Positions 46,349 through 54,342 of a stretch of 64,000 nt of DNA are shown here, in pieces (within the stretch, counting starts at the first letter, position 1; every line of letters begins with the position of its first letter). This DNA is from an uncultured Peptostreptococcus sp. Lineage in GTDB: Bacteria > Bacillota > Clostridia > Peptostreptococcales > Peptostreptococcaceae. Under the pieces are notes generated by a model. That model searched no databases. It was given only the letters and a program-made list of their open reading frames with translations, and was not told the DNA's origin. Both the position numbers and the translations under genes were made by a program. The DNA lies in the NCBI GenBank assembly GCA_900759325.1, contig CAAEUW010000042.1:1-64000 (forward strand). The letters are read 5' to 3'.

Positions 46349-47509
46349 TTACTTCTTTATCTTTTCTTTTAGGTATTCAATAGCCTTAGGCAACTGCTGG
46401 GCCTTGTCCTTGACCTCTATAGTCGGCTTGATACCCTTCTTGTCTATATAGCTGCCATTAGGTGTAAAATACTGGGCCGTAGTAAGCTTGTAGCCACTAC
46501 CATCCTTTAGCTTTAACATACCTTGGACTAGCCCCTTACCATAGGTAGTTTCACCAATAGATATACCTGCCTTATTATCAAGCACCGCCCCTGTCAATAT
46601 CTCTGATGCAGATGCAGAGTTGCCGTTTGTAAGGACTACTATTGGTAAATCTAGTTTTTCCTTGTCACTGCTCTTTAGGTAGTTCTTATTACCCTGTCTA
46701 TCCTTGGTATATACTATGACTGACTTGCCCAAGATCCTGTCACTTATGTCCTGAACAACAGTCAATAGGCCACCTCCATCATCTCTTACGTCTATAATCA
46801 AGGCCTTCATACCCTGATCCTCTAGACTAGTTAGGGCCTTCCTAAAGTCCTTGGCAGTATCCTCTTCAAAGCTCTTTATATTAATGTATCCTATCTTATC
46901 CTCTAGCATCCTGCTCTCAATGGATACTATCTTAATTTCCTTCCTAGTAATGGTCTTATCTATCTTCTTACCATCTCTTAAAAAAGTGATCTTTACACTT
47001 GTATTTTCAGGCCCCCTAATATTCTTAACTGCTATGTCCATCTCCATATATGAATACTTCTTTCCACTTACAGCTACTACTAGGTCTCCCTTCCTTACAT
47101 CAGCCTGCTTGGCAGGGCTATTATCCATAACAGATTCAACCTTGATGGCCCCTGTTGCCTTGTCAGCTCCAACCACGAAGCCTATACCTACATACTTGCC
47201 CGTTGCCACCTCTAAGAGCTGCTTCATTTCATCTGCAGTATAGTAGGATGAATACACGTCATCAAGTCCACTAAAAAGCCCCTTATAGGTAGCTTCCTCC
47301 AGCTTTTTTTCGTCTGGCTTCTTGTAGAATTCAGCCTTTATACTCTGCTCTAAGAGCTTGTACTTGGCATATTTCTTATATTCTGATGGTGGTACAAAGC
47401 CTAGAAAACCAAGGTTTACTAGTACTAGGCTTGTCACAATAGCGGTCACAAGGACCACTGGTATTATCCTTAAAAATCTTCTTTCTAAACTGTCCTTATT
47501 ATTCTTCAT
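46349..47509 (-). CDS. C-terminal processing peptidase (S41, CtpA type)
   Basis: A 386-residue secreted or membrane-anchored protease with an N-terminal membrane segment (residues 10-35). The PDZ domain (about 80-165) contains GIGFVVGADKATGAIKVESV and NSPAKQADVRKGDLVVAVSG. The S41 catalytic region has the nucleophile Ser in TNGNSASASEI and the Lys in TTYGKGLVQG. Such proteases trim exported or wall proteins. The ATG at 47509 is preceded by GAGG at a rather long spacing. It lies between the transketolase pair and cobT with short gaps and no terminator. Confidence 0.9.
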   Translation of the reverse strand: MKNNKDSLERRFLRIIPVVLVTAIVTSLVLVNLGFLGFVPPSEYKKYAKYKLLEQSIKAEFYKKPDEKKLEEATYKGLFSGLDDVYSSYYTADEMKQLLEVATGKYVGIGFVVGADKATGAIKVESVMDNSPAKQADVRKGDLVVAVSGKKYSYMEMDIAVKNIRGPENTSVKITFLRDGKKIDKTITRKEIKIVSIESRMLEDKIGYINIKSFEEDTAKDFRKALTSLEDQGMKALIIDVRDDGGGLLTVVQDISDRILGKSVIVYTKDRQGNKNYLKSSDKEKLDLPIVVLTNGNSASASEILTGAVLDNKAGISIGETTYGKGLVQGMLKLKDGSGYKLTTAQYFTPNGSYIDKKGIKPTIEVKDKAQQLPKAIEYLKEKIKK

Positions 47510-47555
47510 TTTATCACTTACCTCTACCATAATAATTCATTAGCTATCTAAAATA

Positions 47556-47592
47556 CTAGTCCCTATCTAAAGTGCTAGTCCCTATCTAAAAT
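47556..47592. repeat. 19-bp tandem repeat across the transketolase stop codon
   Basis: CTAGTCCCTATCTAAA occurs at 47556 and again at 47575, where its first three bases are the complement of the TAG stop. A third, shortened copy (AGCTATCTAAAAT) lies at about 47542. It looks like a replication-slippage duplication of the gene's end. Confidence 0.7.
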
Positions 47593-48510
47593 GCCAAGGG
47601 CTTCATTGACAATCCTCTCGCTAGTCAAGCCATAATGCCTGTATAGGTCCTGGCAGCTCCCTGACATACCAAAGCTATCATTGACACCAATTAGCTTCAT
47701 CTTGACTGGATAGTTCTCTACTACAAGCTCTGCTACTGCTGACCCAAGCCCCCCATAAATGCTGTGGTCTTCAACTGTTATTATGCCTCTTGTCTCTCTA
47801 GCGCAGGCCAATACAGTCTCTACATCTAGTGGCTTTATAGTCGACATATTTACCACCCTGGCATCTACACCAGTAGCCTCTAGCTGGCTGGCTGCATCTA
47901 GGGCCTTCTTGACCATAGGACCACATGCAAGTATGCTTATATCCTTGCCCTCTCTTAGGACCTGGCCCTTGCCAAGTTCATATACATAGTCTTGATCATT
48001 TATATCCTCTGTATCATCTCTTACCATTCTCATATAGGTAGGTCCCTTGTCAGAGACCATAAATTCCACCATGCTGGCAGCCTCTCTAGAATCTGCCGGA
48101 ACTAATACCTTCATATTTGGTAGAACCCTCATATTTGCTATGTCCTCCAAGCTTTGGTGGGTTGCCCCATCTGGACCTGTCATCAGGCCTGCATGACTTG
48201 CGCAAAGCTTGACATTTAGCTTACCTATACATACTGTATTCCTTATAATCTCGTAGGCCCTTCCAGTTTCAAATACTGCAAAGGAAGAGGCGAAGACCGT
48301 CTTACCTGTGGAAGCCAGGCCTGCGGACACACCGATCAAGTTCTGCTCAGCTATTCCTACATCTACAAACCTTGATGGGAAGGCTTCCTTGAAATATTGA
48401 GTTTTTGTAGATGTAGCAAGGTCTGCATCCACAACAATAAGGTCGTCCCTCTCATCTCCTATATCTACCAAGGCCCTTCCAAAGGCCTCTCTCATTGAAC
48501 TCTTACTCAT
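47575..48510 (-). CDS. Transketolase, C-terminal subunit
   Basis: A 311-residue pyrimidine-binding plus C-terminal half of a split transketolase. IVVDADLATSTKTQYFKEAF, VDVGIAEQNLIGVSAGLAS (conserved Glu) and VEDHSIYGGLGSAVAELV are characteristic. With the N-terminal subunit just upstream (8 bp) it forms one thiamine-diphosphate enzyme transferring C2 units in the pentose phosphate pathway. Split transketolases are common in clostridia. Confidence 0.93.
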   Translation of the reverse strand: MSKSSMREAFGRALVDIGDERDDLIVVDADLATSTKTQYFKEAFPSRFVDVGIAEQNLIGVSAGLASTGKTVFASSFAVFETGRAYEIIRNTVCIGKLNVKLCASHAGLMTGPDGATHQSLEDIANMRVLPNMKVLVPADSREAASMVEFMVSDKGPTYMRMVRDDTEDINDQDYVYELGKGQVLREGKDISILACGPMVKKALDAASQLEATGVDARVVNMSTIKPLDVETVLACARETRGIITVEDHSIYGGLGSAVAELVVENYPVKMKLIGVNDSFGMSGSCQDLYRHYGLTSERIVNEALGILDRD

Positions 48511-48518
48511 AAAATCTC

Positions 48519-49331
48519 CTATCTTAGCTCTTCCATAGCTAGCTTATATTCTGCTTCATTAGGTACATTACTATGCCATTCACAGGCATTTTCCATAAAG
48601 GACACACCCTTACCCTTAATAGTATTGGCAATTACCAAAACTGGCTTAGAGCTAATCTTTTCAAAGGTATTAAAGGCTCCAAATATCTGGTCAAAGTCAT
48701 GACCATCTATCTCCAATACGTACCAACCAAAGGATGTAAACTTCTTGGCTATAGAGCCAAGGCTCATTACCTCATCTGTTGTACCATCAATTTGTAAACC
48801 ATTCATATCAACTATAGCAAGAAGATTGTCTAGCTTGTATTGGTTGGCAAACATGGCTGCCTCCCATACCATACCCTCCTGGAGCTCACCATCACCCAGT
48901 AAGGCATATACGTTATAGTCTATATCATCAAGCTTGGATGCTAGGGCCATACCACAGGCTGCAGATAAGCCTTGGCCAAGCGACCCTGTGGACATGTCTA
49001 TACCATTTACCCTCAGCATGTCTGGACTCCCCTGAAGGTCTTCATTTATCTGCCTAAAGCCATACAACTCCTCCTCAAGCAGGTAGCCCCTATCAGCCAG
49101 AGTAGCGTATATGGCAGGTGAAGAATGTCCCTTACACATAACAAACCTATCCCTGTCATACTTCTTTGGATCCTCTGGGTCTACATTCATTCTACCAAAG
49201 TAGAGTGCAGTCAAAATATCCACACAAGATAGGGACCCTCCCAGGTGTCCCGACTGGGCCTTATATATCATTTTTACTATATTTCTTCTTATTCTTTTTG
49301 CCCTTTCACTTAGGTCATTATAATCAATCAT
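48519..49331 (-). CDS. Transketolase, N-terminal subunit
   Basis: A 270-residue thiamine-diphosphate-binding half of the split transketolase. MIYKAQSGHLGGSLSCVDIL, CKGHSSPAIYATLADRGYL, STGSLGQGLSAACGMAL and ALLGDGELQEGMVWEAAMF (GDG cofactor motif) are all present. The ribosome binding site is AAGGGGAAAGGA. It is the first gene of its transcript and divergent from acpS. Confidence 0.94.
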   Translation of the reverse strand: MIDYNDLSERAKRIRRNIVKMIYKAQSGHLGGSLSCVDILTALYFGRMNVDPEDPKKYDRDRFVMCKGHSSPAIYATLADRGYLLEEELYGFRQINEDLQGSPDMLRVNGIDMSTGSLGQGLSAACGMALASKLDDIDYNVYALLGDGELQEGMVWEAAMFANQYKLDNLLAIVDMNGLQIDGTTDEVMSLGSIAKKFTSFGWYVLEIDGHDFDQIFGAFNTFEKISSKPVLVIANTIKGKGVSFMENACEWHSNVPNEAEYKLAMEELR

Positions 49332-49390
49332 TTTATAATTCCTTTCCCCTTAGGCTATTAGTATGAACTTAAACCTAACTTAATCTGTGA

Positions 49391-49419
49391 TTGGTTATAC
49401 CAATACATTTTCTATTATA
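49391..49419 (-). promoter_or_regulatory. Possible transketolase promoter and operator-like palindrome
   Basis: A minus-strand TATAAT (49414-49419) lies about 80 bp before the transketolase start, without a good -35. Just downstream of it, TTGGT-TAT-ACCAA (49391-49403) is an interrupted inverted repeat in the leader. Both are suggestive only. Confidence 0.35.
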
Positions 49420-49496
49420 CTATATATGCCAAGCTAGGTGTAGCGATATCTACTACTTGAGATATAATTGTAAATTTTTCATTGAAAAAAATAAAG

Positions 49497-49525
49497 TTGA
49501 CACAGGAGGGCCGATAATGTGTAAT
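49497..49525 (+). promoter_or_regulatory. SigmaA promoter of acpS
   Basis: TTGACA (49497-49502), 17 bp, TGTAAT (49520-49525), 31 bp before the acpS ATG; the -35 is perfect. Confidence 0.65.
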
Positions 49526-49556
49526 ATAAGTAATAAGTATTTTAGGAGGCCCTAAT

Positions 49557-49928
49557 ATGATTTATGGAATTGGTAATGACATTATTGAAATAGACCGCAT
49601 AAGTAAGGCCATGGAAAGAAACCCTCGAATTATAGACAAGCTCTTTTCTGGCAGGGAGAAGGACATGCTTGACTCCAAGGGCTTCAAGCCAGAGTCTGTT
49701 GCAGGAAACTTCTCTGCCAAGGAGGCTGTGGTCAAGTCACTGGGAACAGGACTGAGGGGCTTTAAGCTTCAAGACTTGGAAATCTTAAGAGACGAGGTCA
49801 ACAAGCCCTATGTTGTAACGAGTGGCAGGCTAAGGGATATTTGCAGAGAGCGTGGTATCAGCCAGATAATGGTTACAATATCCCATTCTAAACACTATGC
49901 AAGTGCAACAGCCATAGCCCTTACCTAA
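49557..49928 (+). CDS. acpS: Holo-[acyl-carrier-protein] synthase
   Basis: A 123-residue phosphopantetheinyl transferase that activates acyl carrier protein for fatty acid synthesis. GIGNDIIEIDRISKAM at residues 4-19 (Mg-binding Asp) and NFSAKEAVVKSLGTGLRG (catalytic Glu/Lys) are the two family motifs; VTISHSKHYASATAIA closes the domain. The ribosome binding site is AGGAGG. It stands alone between its promoter and a strong terminator. Confidence 0.96.
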   Translation: MIYGIGNDIIEIDRISKAMERNPRIIDKLFSGREKDMLDSKGFKPESVAGNFSAKEAVVKSLGTGLRGFKLQDLEILRDEVNKPYVVTSGRLRDICRERGISQIMVTISHSKHYASATAIALT

Positions 49929-49953
49929 CCTAGTAGTGATGCAGAAAGTAGAT

Positions 49954-49983
49954 AAAGGAGTGTGAAAATTTCACACTCCTTTT
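49954..49983 (+). terminator. Terminator of acpS
   Basis: AAAGGAGTGTGA pairs with TCACACTCCTTT around a 4-6 nt loop, followed by T. It may also work for the two-component operon converging from the right. Confidence 0.85.
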
Positions 49984-50050
49984 GTAGTTTATTGATGGTT
50001 CATTCTTTCCAACCTTTTTGCTAAAACTTTTTTTGCTAAGACTTTTTTAC

Positions 50051-50098
50051 CTAACCTTTTCTGGTCTTTATTATCTAACCTTTTCTGGTCTTTATTAT
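50051..50098. repeat. Exact 24-bp tandem duplication
   Basis: The unit that begins CTAACCTTTTCTGGTCTTTA occurs at 50051-50074 and identically at 50075-50098, just past the histidine kinase stop. The preceding 40 bp hold looser repeats of CTTTTTTGCTAA. Confidence 0.85.
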
Positions 50099-50110
50099 CA
50101 TCTTCAAACC

Positions 50111-51445
50111 TTATTCCATATTCTGCCTATTAGCTAGGTCTATCTTGAAAGCAAAGGTCGACTGGCCTTGTAGGACCTTATGACCTATCTTGTAGTTATT
50201 CAAAAGATTACTCACAATATACAGGCCCAAGCCATTGCTATTTTCCTTATTAAGGTCAAACTTAACATCAAATACCTTGTCCATGTCTAGGGGTTTATTG
50301 GATGTGTAGGAGTTTTCAATATAGAACCAGGCATCCTCTACTCCAATTTTAATCAGGCCACTCTCTTCCGTATACTTGACTGCATTGCTGACAAGATTGG
50401 ATAGGATAATCCTAAGGGCCCTTTTACCTATATATATAGTCTCATCACCAAGAAATTTTTCAATCCTTATATTCTTTTGGTTAGCCAAAACCTCATACTT
50501 GTCCAAGACTGGAACCAAGATATCTCCTATACATAGGACCTCTTCGTCATCCTTCAAATTGTCCAGGGAAGAAACCGATAAAATCTGACTTATATTATGG
50601 GTCAAGCCATCGACTATATCAATACAGTCACTAATATATAGGTCCCTGTTCTTGTACTTGCCAATATTGTACTTCATATTTTCCAAAATAATTTTCAGGC
50701 TAGCAAGTGGGGTCTTGAGCTCATGGGATGCCCCCTTCAAAAAGTCATATTTTAGCCTTTCTAATTTTATGATTTCCCTATTCTTAAACTCTAGGTCATC
50801 TATTGATTTGAGTAGGGTAAAGTATAGGTCGTTTATTTGGTCCTTTAAGTGACCAATTTCATCGCTGGAATCCACTATAAGTCTAGCATCCTTGTCCAGC
50901 GTCATCATCCTGTCAGTGACAGTTTTAATCTCCTCAATATTATTCTTTATGGACTTGGCATATATCAGAGAAACCACTATCGAGAACAAGAGGGATATAA
51001 GAAGAGAGTAGGGTAAGAATTTAAAGCTCAGGTTCTTGGCATCCTCCTGCATATCGGCCGTAGAAACAAACTGGAGGTATGCCTTCTTACCACTATTTAA
51101 ACTTATGGTCCTCTCTTCAATTATCAGGGAATTGCTATTGCTATCCATATTTATGTCTACATTATCTTTAATTTGTACTTCATTTTTCTTGTTTTGTCCC
51201 TTTACAAATGCCTTTATTTCACTATTCTTAGAATAAAAGTCCAGGGCCTGATTCACATAGTTAATATCCTTGCCAGCAAGGTTTCTAGATATTTTATTGG
51301 CCTCTGTGCATATTTCCTCCTTCCTATTTTCCAGGTAGGTCTTTGGAAATATATAGAAGACCAAGAGGTGGATCAAGAGGATTATTATTCCTAAAACTGA
51401 AAATATTTGTATAAACATCTTGGGAAATATCTTTAAGTTTTTCAT
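50111..51445 (-). CDS. Sensor histidine kinase
   Basis: A 444-residue membrane kinase. First membrane helix at residues 10-32, an extracytoplasmic sensor of about 105 residues, second helix about 143-163, HAMP, a short coiled coil, then DHp with GASHELKTPLASLKII (phospho-His), N box NLVSNAVKYTEESG and G box NGLGLYIVSNLL. The sensor is unrelated to anything I recognise. Its start overlaps the end of the response regulator by 4 bp (ATGA). The target is not known; the ABC/redox operon immediately upstream is the best candidate by position. Confidence 0.9.
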   Translation of the reverse strand: MKNLKIFPKMFIQIFSVLGIIILLIHLLVFYIFPKTYLENRKEEICTEANKISRNLAGKDINYVNQALDFYSKNSEIKAFVKGQNKKNEVQIKDNVDINMDSNSNSLIIEERTISLNSGKKAYLQFVSTADMQEDAKNLSFKFLPYSLLISLLFSIVVSLIYAKSIKNNIEEIKTVTDRMMTLDKDARLIVDSSDEIGHLKDQINDLYFTLLKSIDDLEFKNREIIKLERLKYDFLKGASHELKTPLASLKIILENMKYNIGKYKNRDLYISDCIDIVDGLTHNISQILSVSSLDNLKDDEEVLCIGDILVPVLDKYEVLANQKNIRIEKFLGDETIYIGKRALRIILSNLVSNAVKYTEESGLIKIGVEDAWFYIENSYTSNKPLDMDKVFDVKFDLNKENSNGLGLYIVSNLLNNYKIGHKVLQGQSTFAFKIDLANRQNME

Positions 51446-52095
51446 TTTCTCTCCAATTTATAACCTACGTTTCTAATAGTCACAATACAATCCAAGCCTA
51501 GCTTCTTCCTAAGCTCCTTTATATATACATCAATTACACGGTCAAAGGGAATTTCCTCTGTGTCCTTCCAGACGTTGTCAATTATCTGCATCCTTGTAAG
51601 GGCCTGCCCCTCATTGTCCAAGAGATATTTCAATATTTCTAGCTCCTTAGCATTTACATCTATATCTCCGCCAGCAATTTTTGCTGTATAGCTGGTAAAA
51701 TTCACCTCTAGGTCCTTGTATTCCAACTTGTCTATGTTGGCAAAGTTCTTCTTTATCAGTGAGTCCACCCTAGCCTTTAAAACAGGTAGGGAAAATGGCT
51801 TTTCTATATAGCCATCTGCTAGGTTTGTAAAGGCCTCTATCTTGTACTCCTCATCACTGAAGGCTGTCAATATTAGGATGGGCAGCTTGCTAGTCCTCCT
51901 GATTTCCTTAAGTACCTCTAATCCATTTATGAAGGGAATTTGAATATCCAGGATAACCAGGTTAATATCTTTATTGAATTTTTCTAGGGCCTGCTTTCCG
52001 TCTCCCGCCTCTATGATTGTATAGCCGAATTCCGATAAGTACTCGCTTATACCCTCTCTAATCATTTGGTCGTCTTCAACAACTAATATCCTCAT
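51442..52095 (-). CDS. OmpR-family response regulator
   Basis: A 217-residue regulator. Receiver domain residues 1-120: acidic pair in VVEDDQ, phospho-acceptor Asp in LVILDIQIPFING, conserved Lys in YIEKPFSLPVLKAR. C-terminal winged-helix DNA-binding domain, with ELEILKYLLDNEGQALTRMQ and VDVYIKELRKKLG-like sequence. AAAGGAGGAAGCC precedes the ATG at 52095, which decides the start over a longer frame to 52185. It is the first gene of the two-component operon. Confidence 0.94.
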   Translation of the reverse strand: MRILVVEDDQMIREGISEYLSEFGYTIIEAGDGKQALEKFNKDINLVILDIQIPFINGLEVLKEIRRTSKLPILILTAFSDEEYKIEAFTNLADGYIEKPFSLPVLKARVDSLIKKNFANIDKLEYKDLEVNFTSYTAKIAGGDIDVNAKELEILKYLLDNEGQALTRMQIIDNVWKDTEEIPFDRVIDVYIKELRKKLGLDCIVTIRNVGYKLERK

Positions 52096-52144
52096 GGCTT
52101 CCTCCTTTGGTTTTATTAGCTTAATAATTATATTATATCTCAAA

Positions 52145-52163
52145 TTGTCCCTCATTAGGACAA
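52145..52163. promoter_or_regulatory. Perfect inverted repeat in front of the two-component system
   Basis: TTGTCC-N7-GGACAA, both arms complete. It lies 50-68 bp before the response regulator start, just upstream of a minus-strand TATAAT (about 52130-52137). Position and symmetry suggest an operator, possibly for autoregulation. Confidence 0.5.
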
Positions 52164-52164
52164 A

Positions 52165-52193
52165 AATTATCGGTGCAGGCTGCACCGATAATT
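52165..52193 (-). terminator. Terminator of the redox/ABC operon
   Basis: AATTATCGGTGCAG and CTGCACCGATAATT are 14-bp perfect arms around one central base; the working hairpin would open a small loop. TTTTTG follows on the minus strand. It ends the operon whose last gene stops at 52301 and separates it from the two-component system. Confidence 0.8.
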
Positions 52194-52300
52194 CCTAAAT
52201 GTATCAACTAATCTTTTCTGTCATAGCAAATACTTATTTATAGCAACTAGTCTTTGCTTCTATCAAATACTAAGCAAAAGTCTATTCGAATAAATTATCC

Positions 52301-53677
52301 TTATTTTGTATCCTCCAATAATTCTTTAGGGTTCTTTTTTAGTTTGCCCCAAGATGCAATGGCAAGTGAAATTATCAATACTATACACATGAATACAACC
52401 ACATATACCATCGATTTTGGCTGGATCTGAACATTTAGACTAGTAAGGGTCTTATTAAAACCATCCACTTCAGCGCCACCACCTAGCTGGCTAGATGCTG
52501 CCTGCCTTTCTATCTGCTTGGCTATATCACCAGTAACCTTGTTTAGGATGCTGTTACCCAGTATCTTGCCTGTATAGGCCGCCAGGAAGTAAGACCCTAT
52601 AAAGGCTGGTATGGATACAAGGACAAGCTCTACTATAAACTGGCCAAAAATTCTGGTCTTTGAGAAGCCAATTGACAATAGTATTGCGATTTCCTTTTTT
52701 CTAGCATTCATCCATAGGAATAATAGGAGTGATACTACTAGGCCTGCAAATATCATAGATCCAGCAAATAGCTTATTTGCTATGGAATAGATGCCTGATA
52801 TAGATGCCTGTAGGGCTGGGTAGTTAGAAGAGCTCTTAATCAAATAGTACTGGTTCCAGTCTATATCAAGCTTACCAAGATCATCTATAACCTTGTCTAA
52901 CTTCTTATTACCCTTTACAAAGAAGGTAGCATCCTGGTAAACTGCAGTATCTTCAGTGTTTCCATATACCTTAGCCGCCGTATCAAGGTCAGTAATCAGG
53001 GTGTTTTCGTAAAGCTCCTGGGCTGCACTTACTCCACCCTCATTATGGCCATCAAAAAGTCCCTTTATTTCAACCTCTACAGTTTCATTTGCCCCCTTCT
53101 CATTATCGGCATCAAATAGGTTAGACTTAAGCTTTAGCTTGTCACCTATCTTCAAATTATTCTTCTTAGCTAGGTCCTTGTGGATTAAAACCTTGTGTAG
53201 GTCCTTATCATTTAGGTGGTCGCCCTCTACTAACTTATAGGCACCTGACACAAACTTTGTCTCCTTGGACGAGTCATTAACACCTGTCAGCATGACAGTC
53301 GACTTGAAGTTCTTTGCCCTCTCCTCAGATTGGTTGGCAAGGGTCTCCTCAGTCTCTATGATACTTAGGTCAACCAGGTCTGCTACACTATTGATCCTCT
53401 TGACAAAGGAATCTATGTTTTTTGTTTCCGATATCTTCTTTATATCCTGGCCCTTTACATTGCCTCCACCCCTTGGAGTGCCAGGATTTACCTGCCTATT
53501 TATCTCCATGGAAAAGCTGTTTGTTATATTGCCGAAGGTGTCCTCTGAAGCCTTATTTGTGGCATCCTTAATAGACAAGCTTATCAGACTAAGGCTAGAC
53601 ATGGCCAATATAACTAGGAAAATAATCAGCGACTTTAATCTCTTTCTGGTTACATATGCAAAAGCATTTCTAAGCAT
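52301..53677 (-). CDS. ABC transporter permease, FtsX/MacB type (second permease)
   Basis: 458 residues. N-terminal membrane helix (18-38, after NAFAYVTRKRLKSLIIFLVI), a large extracytoplasmic MacB-like domain (about 40-300), then three C-terminal helices with the FtsX motif LWMNARKKEIAILLSIGFSK. It starts with the same NAxAYVTRK pattern as the other permease of this operon, so the two are paralogues. Together with the ATPase they should form a heterodimeric transporter or mechanotransmitter; the substrate is not shown by sequence. Confidence 0.9.
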   Translation of the reverse strand: MLRNAFAYVTRKRLKSLIIFLVILAMSSLSLISLSIKDATNKASEDTFGNITNSFSMEINRQVNPGTPRGGGNVKGQDIKKISETKNIDSFVKRINSVADLVDLSIIETEETLANQSEERAKNFKSTVMLTGVNDSSKETKFVSGAYKLVEGDHLNDKDLHKVLIHKDLAKKNNLKIGDKLKLKSNLFDADNEKGANETVEVEIKGLFDGHNEGGVSAAQELYENTLITDLDTAAKVYGNTEDTAVYQDATFFVKGNKKLDKVIDDLGKLDIDWNQYYLIKSSSNYPALQASISGIYSIANKLFAGSMIFAGLVVSLLLFLWMNARKKEIAILLSIGFSKTRIFGQFIVELVLVSIPAFIGSYFLAAYTGKILGNSILNKVTGDIAKQIERQAASSQLGGGAEVDGFNKTLTSLNVQIQPKSMVYVVVFMCIVLIISLAIASWGKLKKNPKELLEDTK

Positions 53678-53688
53678 AGTCCCACCCC

Positions 53689-54333
53689 CTATACAGCCCT
53701 ATCGACTGGCTTAAGCTTCATATCACCAAGCTCTAGGACTATATCGGCTGCATTGGCAACCTCCTTGCTATGGGTTACAACTATGACGCACTTATTTCTT
53801 TCCTTGGCAAGCTTCTTGAGGATACCTATGATTTCATCAGCCGTAGCACTATCCAAGTTTCCAGTAGGCTCATCGGCTAAAATTATAGGAGCCTCAGATA
53901 CTAGGGCCCTTGCTATAGCAACTCTCTGTTGCTGACCACCTGACAGCTTCATTACATTTCTCTTTATCTGGCTCTTGTCAAGGCCCAGGTCCAAAAGTAT
54001 CTCCTCTGGTGCCTTGCTATTCACCAGCCTAATATTTTCTAGTGGTGATAGGTAGTCAATCAGATTATAGTTCTGAAATACCAAGGATATATTGTTTTTC
54101 CTGTGGTTAGAATAACCCTTCTCGCTGATATCTTCATTTTCAAACAAGATTCTACCACTATTTGGCTTGTCTAGACCTGCCAAAAGAGATAGGAGGGTTG
54201 ACTTACCTGCCCCCGACTTACCAATAATTGCATAAAATTTTCCAAGCTCAAACCCTTGATTTACAGACAATAAAACCGTCTCCCCAGAGCCCGAATAGGT
54301 ATATGTCACATTTTTAATTTCTAATACATCCAT
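53689..54333 (-). CDS. ABC transporter ATP-binding protein (MacB/LolD type)
   Basis: A 214-residue ATPase. Walker A AIIGKSGAGKSTLLSLLAGL, Q-loop LVFQNYNLIDYLSP, signature KLSGGQQQRVAIARAL, Walker B APIILADEPTGNLDSAT, H-loop VVTHSKEVANAADIV. It lies between the two FtsX-type permease genes with gaps of 11 and 9 bp. The MacB/LolD class energises type VII ABC systems that move or sense substrates outside the membrane. Confidence 0.95.
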   Translation of the reverse strand: MDVLEIKNVTYTYSGSGETVLLSVNQGFELGKFYAIIGKSGAGKSTLLSLLAGLDKPNSGRILFENEDISEKGYSNHRKNNISLVFQNYNLIDYLSPLENIRLVNSKAPEEILLDLGLDKSQIKRNVMKLSGGQQQRVAIARALVSEAPIILADEPTGNLDSATADEIIGILKKLAKERNKCVIVVTHSKEVANAADIVLELGDMKLKPVDRAV

Positions 54334-54342
54334 TAGCTTCTC

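Noticed and set aside
49332..49556. Cobalamin riboswitch in front of the transketolase/ctpA/cob run
   Set aside because: No B12-box or matching helices could be found by eye; only promoter-like words and a short palindrome.
50020..50100. CRISPR-like repeat cluster
   Set aside because: The repeats are directly abutting (no spacers) and only two exact copies exist.
51442..52185. Longer response regulator starting at 52185
   Set aside because: AAAGGAGG sits right before the ATG at 52095; the extension runs back through the TATAAT and the inverted repeat.
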